A stretch of DNA of 64,000 bases, from the NCBI GenBank assembly GCA_049423065.1, contig JBMSQB010000009.1:1-64000 (forward strand), given 5' to 3'. Both the position numbers and the translations under genes were made by a program. The notes under the pieces are model-generated. The model saw only the letters and a program-made list of their open reading frames with translations. It made no database searches and was not told where the DNA came from. This document shows, in pieces, positions 8,109-17,567 of the stretch (within the stretch, counting starts at the first letter, position 1; every line of letters starts with the position of its first letter). This DNA is from SYIM01 sp041182885 (GTDB taxonomy: Bacteria > Pseudomonadota > Gammaproteobacteria > Burkholderiales > Burkholderiaceae_E).

Positions 8109-9782
8109 ATGGCAGTCGATCTGGCAATTCGCGGTGGTCTGGTCGTTGACGGAACAGGGGCACCCGGACGCCATGTGGACATTGGCATCAAGGCGGGACA
8201 GATCGTCAGTATCGGAAAGCTGCAGGAAGGCGCTTCGCGGGTGATCGACGCAAACGGGTTGGTGGTTGCGCCCGGCTTCATCGATCCCCACACCCATTAC
8301 GACGCCCAGGTCTGCTGGGATACCTCGCTCAGCCCCTCGCCTTGGCATGGTGTGACCACGGTCCTGATGGGCAATTGCGGTGTAGGGATCGCGCCCACAC
8401 GAGCCGACGGAAGGATTCCTGCCATGCAGGACCTGGTCAATGTTGAGGGCATGCCCTACGACGTGATGGATGCAGGCATCACCTGGGATTGGCAAAGCTT
8501 TCCGGAGTTCATGCGTGCAACCGCCCAGCGGCGACCTGCCGCCAACGTCGCGTTTCTTGCGCCCCTCACCCCGTTTCGTTACTACGTCATGGGTGAGGCT
8601 GCCATTGAGCGGGCGGCCAACGATGACGAACGGGCGAGGATCAGAGATCTGCTCAGGGAGGCGGTCGCCGCTGGCGCCTTCGGATTCTCAACGACGCAGC
8701 TGCCCAATCACATGGGGCATCGCGGGCGACCCATTGCCTGCAGGCAGGCCGATCGTGCCGAGCTGCGCGATTACGCACAGGTGCTTCGCGATGCGGGTCG
8801 CGGGTTCATTGAAGTGGCCCTGACCGAGCAGATGTCGGTGCTCTCGGACAGCAATCTTGAGATGCTCGAATTTTTGCTCCGTGAAAGCGGCCGCCCGGTT
8901 ACCTGGCTCGCCTTGCTCCACCGCGATGACATTCCCCAGGCGTGTTCGGCGAGCCTGGCCAAGGCAGCGCATCTGACCTCGCTCGGGTCGGTGCCTCAGA
9001 TCTGTGCCCGACCGCTGACGCGCGACATGGATCTGCGGACCCCGCACTCGTTCATGAGTTTCAAGTCGTGGCACCGCGCGCTCAACCTGTCGGTCGAGGA
9101 GCAAAAGCGTGTCTATGCCGACCCTGCCTTTCGTAACCAGTTTCGACAGGAATTGAAAGGGCCTGCGCAATTCACCGGCAATTGGGAACTGATGGCGGTT
9201 GCAGAGGCGAAGTCGCCGCACCTGGAACATTTCACCGGCCAGACCATTGCCGCCGTTGGGCGGCAACAGGGGAAAGATGGGGTGGATGCGCTGCTTGATC
9301 TGGCCATCGAGGACAATCTTCAGACCGAGTTTGCGCTCGCGTTTCTCAATACCAATCAGGAGGGTGTGGCGAGCTTGCTCCGAACCCCTGGCACGGTCCT
9401 GGGGCTCTCCGATGGCGGCGCCCATCTGGGGGTGCTGTGCGATGCAGGGTATCCCACGTATCTGTTGGGACACTGGGTGCGCGAGCGTCGCGCGCTCTCG
9501 ATCGAGCATGCGGTGATGCGCCTGACTTCCGAGCCAGCCCGGCTGTTGGGGCTTCGCGATCGGGGGCAGATCGCTGAAGGAATGGCGGCCGACCTGGCGA
9601 TCTTCGATCCCGACACCGTCGGCTCCGACGAGCGCGCTCACAAGCGGTTTGATCTGCCCGGCGGCGCGAAACGGTTCGTGATGCCTTCGCGGGGCATGCA
9701 CTACACGATTGTGGCGGGCGAGTCGGTATTTGAAAACGGGGCGGACACGGGTGCCCGCCCCGGTGTGCATCTGCGCAGCTGA
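8109..9782 (+). CDS. N-acyl-D-amino-acid deacylase family amidohydrolase
   Basis: 557 aa, close to the length of D-aminoacylases. N-terminal beta domain (DLAIRGGLVVDGTGAPG), then the metal motif IDPHTHYDAQ with His61 and His63, and MGNCGVGIAP in which Cys90 matches the Zn-ligand Cys of D-aminoacylase. LSDGGAHLGVLCDAG gives the late metal/catalytic Asp, and the C-terminal AEGMAADLAIFDPDTV is the returning beta sandwich. Expected to cleave an amide or N-acyl bond in the cytoplasm. Start ATG with GGGAGAGG upstream. It lies 170 bases after the ACMSD-like gene and may have its own promoter. Exact substrate unknown. Confidence 0.87.
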   Translation: MAVDLAIRGGLVVDGTGAPGRHVDIGIKAGQIVSIGKLQEGASRVIDANGLVVAPGFIDPHTHYDAQVCWDTSLSPSPWHGVTTVLMGNCGVGIAPTRADGRIPAMQDLVNVEGMPYDVMDAGITWDWQSFPEFMRATAQRRPAANVAFLAPLTPFRYYVMGEAAIERAANDDERARIRDLLREAVAAGAFGFSTTQLPNHMGHRGRPIACRQADRAELRDYAQVLRDAGRGFIEVALTEQMSVLSDSNLEMLEFLLRESGRPVTWLALLHRDDIPQACSASLAKAAHLTSLGSVPQICARPLTRDMDLRTPHSFMSFKSWHRALNLSVEEQKRVYADPAFRNQFRQELKGPAQFTGNWELMAVAEAKSPHLEHFTGQTIAAVGRQQGKDGVDALLDLAIEDNLQTEFALAFLNTNQEGVASLLRTPGTVLGLSDGGAHLGVLCDAGYPTYLLGHWVRERRALSIEHAVMRLTSEPARLLGLRDRGQIAEGMAADLAIFDPDTVGSDERAHKRFDLPGGAKRFVMPSRGMHYTIVAGESVFENGADTGARPGVHLRS

Positions 9783-9796
9783 GCGCAGGCAGGGTT

Positions 9797-10228
9797 TCAG
9801 CGACTGCGATTGGCGAGCGTGCAGCGGCAACTTCCCGCTTGATGGAGTTCGATCATGTTCCCGCGGGGGTCATTGACGAACAACTGCTCGAGCTCGGGGT
9901 TGGCTGCGCGGGTGGTCCAGTAGGGAATCCCCAGACGCTCGAGCTCGGCCTTGGTTTCGGGAACGCTTTCGACGCCAAGCGCAACATGCGGCGCAGCAGG
10001 GTCTTGTTCGGGGCTGCGGGCGAGCGGCGACGGAACGCTGCCGCCGATGAGATGCAGTTGCCCCACGTCGCCCACGTTGATCCAGAAGCCTGGAATGCCC
10101 GGAATGGTCGGGCGGCCCTTGTCAGCCTCCATGCCCAGCACCTTCGTGTAGAAATCGAGTACCGCCTGCTCCGAAACGCCGTCGATACGAATGGCGTGAT
10201 GATGGATTTCAAGCACCTTGATAGCCAT
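9797..10228 (-). CDS. VOC-family (glyoxalase/dioxygenase superfamily) protein
   Basis: 143-aa single vicinal-oxygen-chelate protein. It starts LEIHHHAIRI with a candidate metal His, DFYTKVLGMEAD is the typical beta-alpha turn, HVALGVESVPET begins the second beta-alpha-beta-beta-beta module, and NDPRGNMIELHQ supplies the terminal metal Glu. Start ATG at 10228 is chosen for AGGAG upstream; the open frame before it (to 10543) lacks domain features. It is the last gene of the leftward liv/E2 run, 92 bases after the flavoenzyme. A lyase, isomerase or dioxygenase role is possible; none can be assigned. Confidence 0.82.
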   Translation of the reverse strand: MAIKVLEIHHHAIRIDGVSEQAVLDFYTKVLGMEADKGRPTIPGIPGFWINVGDVGQLHLIGGSVPSPLARSPEQDPAAPHVALGVESVPETKAELERLGIPYWTTRAANPELEQLFVNDPRGNMIELHQAGSCRCTLANRSR

Positions 10229-10320
10229 GGGAGGTCTCCTTTGCGGTTGGGATCGGTTAACGCTAACGCACGACAACGAGCGCCTGGCCAGGATATGGGC
10301 TTGCCATGACGCCGGTTGAC

Positions 10321-11517
10321 TCAGAGCAATGGGTTGGCAACGTCTCCGCCAAGCGCGCTCAACCCCCAATTGGTGAACTGCAGGTCGCTGCCCAGAAGGA
10401 AATGGCTTGAACCGGAGTGGGCGTCGCGAAAAATTCTTTGAATCGGATAAGCATCGTAAATGCCATTTGCGCCTGCCATTGCATGAAGCATGTCGACAGC
10501 CTCGGTGCAAAGGCCGACTGCATAGGCGACATCGCGCTTGCAACGCAGCTTGGTCTCCAGGTCGGGCACCTGATGACGGTTGGCGAGCTCCTGGGCCTCC
10601 ATGAATTCGCCGCGAATGATCCGACGCGCGGCATCGATACGGGCGGCTGCAGCAGCGATCTTGATCTGGATCGGCTGAACGTCACGCAGCTTCACGCCGG
10701 TATAACTCCCGCTTCGCTCCTTGATGAATGCGATGGTTTGCTCGAGCGCGGCCTGGGCATTGCCCACCAGCACAGATCCCACGATGTGGCCCGCCATCAT
10801 CGGCAGTGCAACCCGGTATACCGCGGCGGGGTTGGCGCGCGCGCCAGGATGATCGCCGCCGCGGGTGTTGTACATGCATGACGCACGGTAAGTGGGAACG
10901 AATACGTCCTTGGCGACAACGGTCATGCTTCCGGTTGAACGCATGCCCAGGACACGCCAGTCATCGACCACCTCGTACTCGGATTTGTGCAGCAGGCAAA
11001 GACGATGGTCGATCACCTTGTTGTTGTCGTCGCGAATGGTGGCCGCGAGCATGTTCCAGTCCGAGACGTTCACACCACTTGAAAAATTCCAGCGGCCGCT
11101 GATGACGAACCCGCCTTCCACTGCGCGGCCCTGACCTTGAGCGGCTGCGACGCCCGACGCAATACACGCCTCGCGGTCCTGACCCCAGATCCACTCCTGG
11201 CCGCCCTCTTCGTACAGGGCGAGCATCCAGTGATGAATGAGCAGGTTGACGGCCGTCCAGGAAGTGGACGCACAACCGCGAGCCAGCTCGTGACCGATGT
11301 CGAAGGTGGCGACGATGTCGAGCTCCATCCCGCCCCATCGCTTGGGCTGCAGGGCCCGAAGCAGGCCGCTGCGGTGAAGCTCGTCCATGGTTTCCGGCGG
11401 GATGATCCGTCCGCGCTCAGCCTCCTGGGCCCGCTCCCGGAGCACCGGGATCATTGCAGTGGCACGGCCGATTGCCTCATCGTAGGTCACATCGGCGAAA
11501 GACCGGGAGTCATGCAT
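10321..11517 (-). CDS. Acyl-CoA-dehydrogenase-fold flavin-dependent monooxygenase-like protein
   Basis: 398 aa of the acyl-CoA dehydrogenase fold, but closer in style to group-D two-component monooxygenases (HsaA, HpaB/DszC type) than to true dehydrogenases. Features: IIPPETMDELHRSGLLRALQP, CASTSWTAVNLLIHHWMLA, GGFVISGRWNFSSGV (WxFxSG is typical of the hydroxylases), DDWRVLGMRSTGS and GSSHFLLGSDLQ near the end. Such enzymes hydroxylate phenols or other rings using FMNH2/FADH2 from a separate reductase. No reductase gene is in the window. Start has AAGGAG upstream. Position after livKHMGF and E2 suggests action on the imported compound. Confidence 0.8.
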   Translation of the reverse strand: MHDSRSFADVTYDEAIGRATAMIPVLRERAQEAERGRIIPPETMDELHRSGLLRALQPKRWGGMELDIVATFDIGHELARGCASTSWTAVNLLIHHWMLALYEEGGQEWIWGQDREACIASGVAAAQGQGRAVEGGFVISGRWNFSSGVNVSDWNMLAATIRDDNNKVIDHRLCLLHKSEYEVVDDWRVLGMRSTGSMTVVAKDVFVPTYRASCMYNTRGGDHPGARANPAAVYRVALPMMAGHIVGSVLVGNAQAALEQTIAFIKERSGSYTGVKLRDVQPIQIKIAAAAARIDAARRIIRGEFMEAQELANRHQVPDLETKLRCKRDVAYAVGLCTEAVDMLHAMAGANGIYDAYPIQRIFRDAHSGSSHFLLGSDLQFTNWGLSALGGDVANPLL

Positions 11518-11605
11518 CCGTCATCTCCTTCGGAATTCTTGGTGAGCGTTGTGGCCGCAATCCTGGTGACCGCGATGGGGTTGATTGGTTCGAAATGCTT
11601 GAGAG

Positions 11606-12883
11606 TCAGACAACCAGACTGAAGGGATTCTCGAGCAGCGCTTTGAGCGTTGCAAGGAAGCGGGCGGCCTGTGCGCCGTCGATCACCCGGTGGTCCGAAG
11701 TGAGCGTCAGTCGCATGACCCCGCGTTCACGGGGCACCCCGGCATCAAGCCAGACCTCCCGGCTGATTCCACCCACAGCGAGGATGGCGGCCTGCGGCGG
11801 ATTGAGGATGGCGGTAAACGACTCGACACCGAACATGCCCAGGTTCGATACCGTGAATGTGCCACCCTGGTATTCATTGACCAGCAGTTGCCCGCGTTGC
11901 GCCTTGTCGGCGAGCGCTCTGATTTCTGTGGCTGCGGCAATCAGCCCTTTCTGGTCGGCGTTGCGCAGGACAGGGGTGATCAGGCCGTCGTCGATTGCCA
12001 CTGCAATGGAGATATCGATGTCCTCGAAGATCCTGATGGCTTCGCCCGTGAAGCTCGCGTTGATCCCGGGATGCTCCCGGAGCGCAAGCGCGCAGGCGCG
12101 GACCAGCACATCATTGACGCTCACCTGTACAGACCGTGCGCGGGCCAGCTGCGAACGGAATTCGGTGAGCGGGTCGGTGAGGACCTTGACGGTCGTGAAG
12201 AACACCGGTGCGCCCTGCGCGGACTCCATCATCCTGCGCGCAATGGACCGACGCACGGCGGACAGCGGCAGGTCACGGAATTGCCCGGATCGTTTCAACG
12301 TGGCGGGCTGCGCGGTCGCGCCTGATGTGCCTGCGACTGCCTGAGCGACAAAGGCGGTGATGTCTCTCTCGACGATTCGACCGCCTGGGCCACTGCCCTG
12401 AAGTTGGTCAATGGGAACGCCAGACTCGCGCGCGAGTCGCCTCGCACGGGGCGAAGCGTGCGACTTGCCAGTCGGGGCGGTCTCTGAAAAACGCTCGGCT
12501 GACGCGCCCGATATCGCAACGGCGTCCTGCGTCGGCGCTTTTCCCGACTCGGCAAAGGCGGTCGCCATCGGTGCTGGCGATGCGACCGCTTCAGGAGGCG
12601 CTGCAGGCGGCGGAGCGGACGCCTGCGTCACAGCACCTTGGGCGGGGTGCTCGTCAAGGAGCGCGAGCTCCTGATCAACCCGTATGGTGGACCCTTCCGC
12701 CGCCTTGATTTCGATCAGATAGCCGTCATCCGTACTTTCAATGTCGGTGAGCGTCTTGTCGGTTTCAACGCTGAACAGCGGATCGCCGCGACGCACGAAA
12801 GACCCGAGCGGAACAAGCCACGTTACCAGCGTTGCTTCCTCGATCGCCGGTCCCAGGGTCGGCAGGATCACGGGTATGGGCAT
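11606..12883 (-). CDS. Dihydrolipoamide acyltransferase (E2) of a 2-oxoacid dehydrogenase complex
   Basis: 425 aa with the three E2 parts in order. A single lipoyl domain at about 1-78 has the lipoylation Lys43 in VETDKTLTDI. A peripheral-subunit-binding domain is at about 140-180 (ASPRARRLARESGVPIDQL, then GSGPGGRI). The catalytic domain occupies the C-terminal ~230 residues with SDHRVIDGAQ, His398 and Asp402 being the HxxxDG pair. An Ala/Pro linker separates the domains. Start ATG at 12883, since earlier codons lack lipoyl features. It lies behind livF in the leftward arm, while a fused E1 is on the divergent arm at 19196. E3 is not in the window. Confidence 0.92.
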   Translation of the reverse strand: MPIPVILPTLGPAIEEATLVTWLVPLGSFVRRGDPLFSVETDKTLTDIESTDDGYLIEIKAAEGSTIRVDQELALLDEHPAQGAVTQASAPPPAAPPEAVASPAPMATAFAESGKAPTQDAVAISGASAERFSETAPTGKSHASPRARRLARESGVPIDQLQGSGPGGRIVERDITAFVAQAVAGTSGATAQPATLKRSGQFRDLPLSAVRRSIARRMMESAQGAPVFFTTVKVLTDPLTEFRSQLARARSVQVSVNDVLVRACALALREHPGINASFTGEAIRIFEDIDISIAVAIDDGLITPVLRNADQKGLIAAATEIRALADKAQRGQLLVNEYQGGTFTVSNLGMFGVESFTAILNPPQAAILAVGGISREVWLDAGVPRERGVMRLTLTSDHRVIDGAQAARFLATLKALLENPFSLVV

Positions 12884-12938
12884 GGATGGTCCTCTGACAG
12901 GTGAGACACTGGCGCGGCGCTGACGCCCGGAGCGGAGC

Positions 12939-13652
12939 CTATCCGCCGAGATAGGCCTTGACGAGCTTCTCGTCAGCCAGGAAGCCGGCCCATTCTCCGG
13001 GGCCGACGGTGTGAACAATTTTCCCTACGGACATGACGTAACCTCGATCGGCGATTTCGGACACCAGCGCCACGTTTTGCTCGACCAGCAGCAGGCTGAT
13101 TCCGCGTTCCCGCAAACCGGCCAAAATCCGCAGGATGTCCTTCACGATCTTCGGCGCGAGGCCGGTTGAGGGTTCGTCCATGATCAGCAGATCGGGTTGC
13201 ATCAGGAGTGCCCGGGCGATGGCGACCATCTGCTGCTCGCCGCCGCTTAACAGTTCAACCGGACTGGCGTGGCGCTCTGCGATGATTGGGAATAGCTTGG
13301 CCGTGTCTTCGAAGGTGATCCGGGGCGACGTGGTGGATCGGGCGTTGACTTCTGCGAGCCTGAGGTTTTCGCGTACTGTCAACTCGCCCCAGAGACGCCG
13401 GTTTTCAAGCACGACTGCGATTCCGTGCCGCATCCGCTTGTGGGTGGGTACATGGGTGAGGTCGGTGCCGTTCTTGACGATCTTTCCCGAACTGGGGGCG
13501 ATCAGACCGCAGATTGTTCGCACCAGCGTGGTTTTGCCAGCACCATTGGCGCCAACGATCGCCACGACCTCACCATCACCGACGCGGATCCCGATATCGC
13601 GAAGGATCGTCATCTTGCCGTAGCCGCTTGCCAGCTGATGCGTCTCAAGCAT
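12939..13652 (-). CDS. livF: Branched-chain amino acid-type ABC transporter ATP-binding protein LivF
   Basis: 237-aa ATPase. Walker A GANGAGKTT at about residues 34-42, Q-loop region preceded by THVPTHKRMRHGI, signature LLSGGEQQMVAIARAL, Walker B LLIMDEPSTGLAP and H-loop replaced by LLVEQNV, which is the usual LivF pattern. It works with LivG, LivH, LivM and LivK, encoded just upstream. Gap to livG is 23 bases. The HAAT family takes up branched-chain amino acids but also aromatic acids and amides; neighbours (E2, flavoenzyme) make a catabolic substrate as likely as Leu/Ile/Val. Confidence 0.93.
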   Translation of the reverse strand: MLETHQLASGYGKMTILRDIGIRVGDGEVVAIVGANGAGKTTLVRTICGLIAPSSGKIVKNGTDLTHVPTHKRMRHGIAVVLENRRLWGELTVRENLRLAEVNARSTTSPRITFEDTAKLFPIIAERHASPVELLSGGEQQMVAIARALLMQPDLLIMDEPSTGLAPKIVKDILRILAGLRERGISLLLVEQNVALVSEIADRGYVMSVGKIVHTVGPGEWAGFLADEKLVKAYLGG

Positions 13653-13675
13653 GGCTGCCCCTGGGCGATTGCGTG

Positions 13676-14428
13676 TTACGCGCCAAGGTAGACCTCGCGC
13701 ACTTTCGGGTTTCGCTGGATGTCGTCCATGGTGCCGGTGGCCACGATCTCGCCAAAATAAAGCACATGCACCATGCTCGCCACGTTCATGAGCTGCATGT
13801 CGTGCGAGACGAGCAGCAGCGTCATGCCTTCATCATTCAGTGTCTTGAGCCACCCACCGAGTTGCGAAACCTCTTCGGCAGTCAGACCCGACGAGGGTTC
13901 GTCGAGGAGCAGCAGCTGGGGCTTGCCGGCATAGGTTCGAGCGAGCTCAAGCATTCGCCGCTGTCCGCTGGTGAGGAGGCCGGCTGCAGTTGCATGCAGG
14001 CGCTCAAGACCGAAGCGTCGGCACAGCTCATGCGCCTGATCTCGCATCGCTGCGACATCGCGTCGCGCGCCTGGCAGGCGCAGCATGTCCGAGAGCACCC
14101 CCGAGCGCGTGAGCTTGTAGGCACCTGCCATCAGGTTTTCGATCACGGTCATGTGCTCGAAGACCTTGGGGGTCTGGAAGGTTCGAACGAGTCCCGCCCG
14201 ACTGCGTGCCTCGACGCTCATGGTGGAAAGATCGGAGCCGTTCAGCAAGACCTTGCCCGCCCGGGGAACCAGAAATCCGTTGATGATGTTGAAAAGCGTG
14301 CTTTTGCCAGACCCATTGGGACCGATCAGCCCAACGATCTTCCCGGCCGGCACCTCGAAGCTGACATTGGTCAGAACATTCAGGCCGCCGAAGCTGTGGC
14401 CGATTTCGCGAACGTCGAGCAAGGTCAT
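13676..14428 (-). CDS. livG: Branched-chain amino acid-type ABC transporter ATP-binding protein LivG
   Basis: 250-aa ATPase. Walker A GPNGSGKST at about residues 36-44, signature LTSGQRRMLELARTY, Walker B LLLLDEPSSGLTAEE, then LLLVSHDMQLM. Start is the ATG at 14428, which overlaps the livM stop as ATGA; the longer frame to 14476 would run far into livM. Partner of LivF in the transporter's ATPase heterodimer. The tight overlap argues for translational coupling. Confidence 0.93.
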   Translation of the reverse strand: MTLLDVREIGHSFGGLNVLTNVSFEVPAGKIVGLIGPNGSGKSTLFNIINGFLVPRAGKVLLNGSDLSTMSVEARSRAGLVRTFQTPKVFEHMTVIENLMAGAYKLTRSGVLSDMLRLPGARRDVAAMRDQAHELCRRFGLERLHATAAGLLTSGQRRMLELARTYAGKPQLLLLDEPSSGLTAEEVSQLGGWLKTLNDEGMTLLLVSHDMQLMNVASMVHVLYFGEIVATGTMDDIQRNPKVREVYLGA

Positions 14429-15384
14429 CGCCGGGCCTCTGCCGTCGAAGCGTCGCCCGAGCGCCGGTTGTGCCACCAGCGTTCGATGGTACCGACGATA
14501 CCGTGCGGCGCCGCGATCACGACAACCACCAGGGCAAGGCCGAATACGATGCCGTGGAAGTCTCCGATCTTCGAGAGCACCTCTGGAACAAAGGTGATAA
14601 AGAGTGCGCCAACGATGATGCCCGCGATGGACCCCGCACCGCCGATGACTGGAATCAACAGGAAGAGGATCGCCTTGTCGATCGAAAAACTCGCAACGCT
14701 GACGTAGCCGGTGTAGTGGGCAAACAGACTTCCAGACAGGCTGCCCAGCATCGCGCAGAGCACGAACATCTGGACCCGCAGACTGTGGATATCGATGGCC
14801 AGCACACGGGCTGCATCGATGGCGTCACGCATGCCCCGCATGGCAAGACCAGTACGGCCGCTTACCAGGTTGTGCACCAGAAGCATGGCGAGCGCTGCGG
14901 TGATCCAGGCGGCGTAGTAGAACGACTGCGGCGTATCGAGCACCACGCCGAAGGCGCCCAGCTTGGGGATTCCGCCCAGTCCGATGGTGCCGCCCGTGAG
15001 CCAGTCCCATTCAAAAAACAGTGCGCTTGCAATCATGGCGAGCGCGAGCGTGGCGACCGCCAGAAAGTATCCGCGGAGCCTGAGAACAGGCCAGCCCAGC
15101 GCGAGCGCAATGACAGCGCTGGTGAAGAGTCCGGCAGCCACGCCAACGATCATGGGCAGCTTCAGATTCACCGTGACAATCGCCGACGCATAGGCGCCGA
15201 TCGCGTAAAACGCAGACTGCGCGAGGGTCACGATGCCGCAGTGCCCAAGCAGCAGTCCCACGCCCAGGCCAGCGACCGAATAAATGGCGGCAAAGACCAG
15301 CAGATCGGTGAAATGTCTGGGCAGTACCCATGGCAGCACTGCCCAGGCCACGATTGCGATTGCAAGCAGTGCACGCCGATTCAT
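14425..15384 (-). CDS. livM: Branched-chain amino acid-type ABC transporter permease LivM
   Basis: 319-aa inner-membrane permease with about 8-10 hydrophobic helices; the GLGVGLLLGHCGIVTLAQSAFYAIGAYASA stretch is the classic LivM segment (quoted here only as GLGVGLLLGHCGIV and QSAFYAIGAY). GTIGLGGIPKLG and the conserved MRGMRDAIDAARVLAIDI cytoplasmic loop follow. Start ATG at 15384, 4 bases after the livH stop; the upstream extension to 15435 would overlap livH. Forms the membrane channel with LivH. Confidence 0.93.
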   Translation of the reverse strand: MNRRALLAIAIVAWAVLPWVLPRHFTDLLVFAAIYSVAGLGVGLLLGHCGIVTLAQSAFYAIGAYASAIVTVNLKLPMIVGVAAGLFTSAVIALALGWPVLRLRGYFLAVATLALAMIASALFFEWDWLTGGTIGLGGIPKLGAFGVVLDTPQSFYYAAWITAALAMLLVHNLVSGRTGLAMRGMRDAIDAARVLAIDIHSLRVQMFVLCAMLGSLSGSLFAHYTGYVSVASFSIDKAILFLLIPVIGGAGSIAGIIVGALFITFVPEVLSKIGDFHGIVFGLALVVVVIAAPHGIVGTIERWWHNRRSGDASTAEARR

Positions 15385-15388
15385 GGTG

Positions 15389-16276
15389 TCAACCGCCCGC
15401 CCGACCGGCGCGACCGAGGATGCCGTGGGGCACAAGAATCATGATGACAATCAGTACAGTGAGAGCGACCACATCCTTGTATGCCGAGGCGATAAAGACG
15501 ATGGCAAGAGATTCGAGCAGTCCGAGCATGAGCCCGCCCACGATTGCACCCATCGGATTGGTGAGCCCCCCGATCATGGCGGCGCAAAAGCCCTTGAGAG
15601 TGAACACCAGCCCCATGTAAAAGCTGATGGGTACGAGCGGTGCAACCAGTAGCCCCGCCAGCGCGCCGAGCAAGCCACCCATGCCGTAGGTTGCCGTGCG
15701 CATGAGGTCGACGTTGATACCGGTGGTGGATGCGCCGTCGGCGTCGATGGAGGCAGCCATCATCGACAGGCCGATGCTGGTTTTACGATAGAACGCGCGT
15801 AGCGCAACGACGATCAGCGCAGTGATCACGATGACCCAGATCGCGTGGTAGCGGATGGTGGCGTCGAACAGTATCGCCACGCCGTCGGACCCGATCGAGG
15901 GCAGCGTGAAGTAATCGCGGCCCGCGAAGAACAGCACTGCAGCCGAGATGGCGAAGGCAATTCCGATGGTGAGCAGCAGGAATGCGTCTTCCTGTGCGCG
16001 ACGCCGCACCATGGGCCGGACCAGAAGGAGGTCGATCAGGACACCCGTTGCAGCGCCAGCCAGTGCACCCACAGCAAATGCCGCGGGATATGAGAAACCC
16101 GCCGCCTTCATGGCAAACACGCTGGCGACCGCACCGATCAGCGAGAACTCTCCCTGAGCAGCATTGATGGCGCGGCTACCCTTGAAGATGACGGCGAGCC
16201 CCATGCCGATCAAGGCATAGATCACGCCGTTGGTGACCCCGGACAGTACGGCCTGAGCGACGAGACTGAGCGTCAT
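15389..16276 (-). CDS. livH: Branched-chain amino acid-type ABC transporter permease LivH
   Basis: 295-aa inner-membrane permease. GVTNGVIYALIGMGLAVIF and AINAAQGEFSLIGA are the standard LivH N-terminal signature, and GGLTNPMGAIVGGLMLGLLE is near the C-terminus. Start chosen at ATG 16276; an in-frame TTG at 16309 would add eleven charged residues before the first membrane helix and is less likely. Preceded by livK with a 48-base gap. Forms the channel with LivM. Confidence 0.92.
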   Translation of the reverse strand: MTLSLVAQAVLSGVTNGVIYALIGMGLAVIFKGSRAINAAQGEFSLIGAVASVFAMKAAGFSYPAAFAVGALAGAATGVLIDLLLVRPMVRRRAQEDAFLLLTIGIAFAISAAVLFFAGRDYFTLPSIGSDGVAILFDATIRYHAIWVIVITALIVVALRAFYRKTSIGLSMMAASIDADGASTTGINVDLMRTATYGMGGLLGALAGLLVAPLVPISFYMGLVFTLKGFCAAMIGGLTNPMGAIVGGLMLGLLESLAIVFIASAYKDVVALTVLIVIMILVPHGILGRAGRAGG

Positions 16277-16324
16277 GATGCGCTCAATCTCGTCCCGGCC
16301 CCAGGGCAAGCCCCTGGGTCGTCA

Positions 16325-17500
16325 TCACTTTGCGACGCGGAACGGCAGGCGGGTGTATTCGCCCTTGACCAGTTTCGAATAGACGTAGCTGGGAAGCTTC
16401 ATGCCGGTCAGGTCGGGCTCGCGAAAGTCGTAGTCGGCAAGAATGCCCGAGTGCGGTCGGCGCAGCCACTCGCAGACTTCAGCCGGCTTCGCCTCTGGGC
16501 CGACCGCACGCAGGGCGGCGACCATGAACTGCACCATGTCCCAACCCGCTGCCTCGAAGTTTTTGGGTGTTTCCTTGTACTCCTTTCGGTACATGTCGAC
16601 GAACGCCTTCTGGTGCGGCAGGGGGTCTTCGCCAACCAGGAACTCGGGGATGACCACGTTGTCGGCACCTTCGCCCATGGCCTTTACGTAGGAGTATGAC
16701 GATGAGCCGATGGCTGCGATGACCGGTGCCTCGAGCCGAACCTGCTTGACTGCGCGGAACGGTACGCCCGAGGTGGCGATGACCATCACCGCGTCGGGAT
16801 TGGCCGCACGGACCTTGGCAGCCTGGGTGGTGACGTCGGTGGCGCCGATTTCGAATTTCTCGACGGTGACGAATTCCACACCTGGGTAGGAGGAAGAGAT
16901 TGCCTTGAGCGCACCCATCACGGCGTTGCCGTAGCCCGAGTCATGCAGCACGCCGACCCGTTTTGCCTTGAGCGCGGTGGCCGCGTATTCCATGAGCGCG
17001 CGGGCATTCAGTTCCTGGGACGGGAGTACGTGATAGATGCACTTGCGCTCGCGTTCGATCGGGACCGACAGGCCGGCTGGAACAATCTGCGGCAGCTTCA
17101 GCGGGTCGGTGATCGCACCGGTGGAAAGCGCCTGGGCAATCTGTGACGGCCCGAGAAGACCCACCACTTTTTCGTTGTGCACCAGCGCATTCGCCTTGGT
17201 GCGCGCGTTGTCGGGATTGCTCGCGTCGTCTTCGATGATTACCCGGATCGGACGACCCCGGACACCGCCCGATGCATTGACCGCTTTTTCAGCGAGCAGG
17301 ATGCCGTTGCGGGTGGGGCCGCCAAGGCCGGCACCCGGACCCGTGATGGCGAGAATGGCGCCGATCTTGATGGGCTCGCCGGTGGCCTGCTGAGCGTGCG
17401 CGGTACCCGGTGTTGCAAAGGCTGTGACCACCGCCGCGGCAAACGCCGACACGCACATCAGGGCGCGAAGGCTCTGAGGATTGACACCCTTTTTGATCAT
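16325..17500 (-). CDS. livK: Branched-chain amino acid-type ABC transporter substrate-binding protein LivK-like
   Basis: 391-aa periplasmic-binding-protein type I receptor. Signal peptide at about residues 1-36, ending GTAHAQQ. IKIGAILAITGPGAGLGGPTRNG is the conserved first strand and ligand loop (quoted in part as GAILAITGPGAG), followed by VVGLLGPSQIAQAL and RVGVLHDSGYGNAV. Start ATG has a strong GGAGGAG upstream. First gene of livKHMGF, reading away from the divergent region 17501-17686. Ligand may be an amino acid or aromatic acid and cannot be read from sequence. Confidence 0.9.
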   Translation of the reverse strand: MIKKGVNPQSLRALMCVSAFAAAVVTAFATPGTAHAQQATGEPIKIGAILAITGPGAGLGGPTRNGILLAEKAVNASGGVRGRPIRVIIEDDASNPDNARTKANALVHNEKVVGLLGPSQIAQALSTGAITDPLKLPQIVPAGLSVPIERERKCIYHVLPSQELNARALMEYAATALKAKRVGVLHDSGYGNAVMGALKAISSSYPGVEFVTVEKFEIGATDVTTQAAKVRAANPDAVMVIATSGVPFRAVKQVRLEAPVIAAIGSSSYSYVKAMGEGADNVVIPEFLVGEDPLPHQKAFVDMYRKEYKETPKNFEAAGWDMVQFMVAALRAVGPEAKPAEVCEWLRRPHSGILADYDFREPDLTGMKLPSYVYSKLVKGEYTRLPFRVAK

Positions 17501-17567
17501 TTGAAACTCCTCCTTATATTTTGAAATTGATGACTCTCGGTCTTCTGAAACCCATGTTATACGATTA

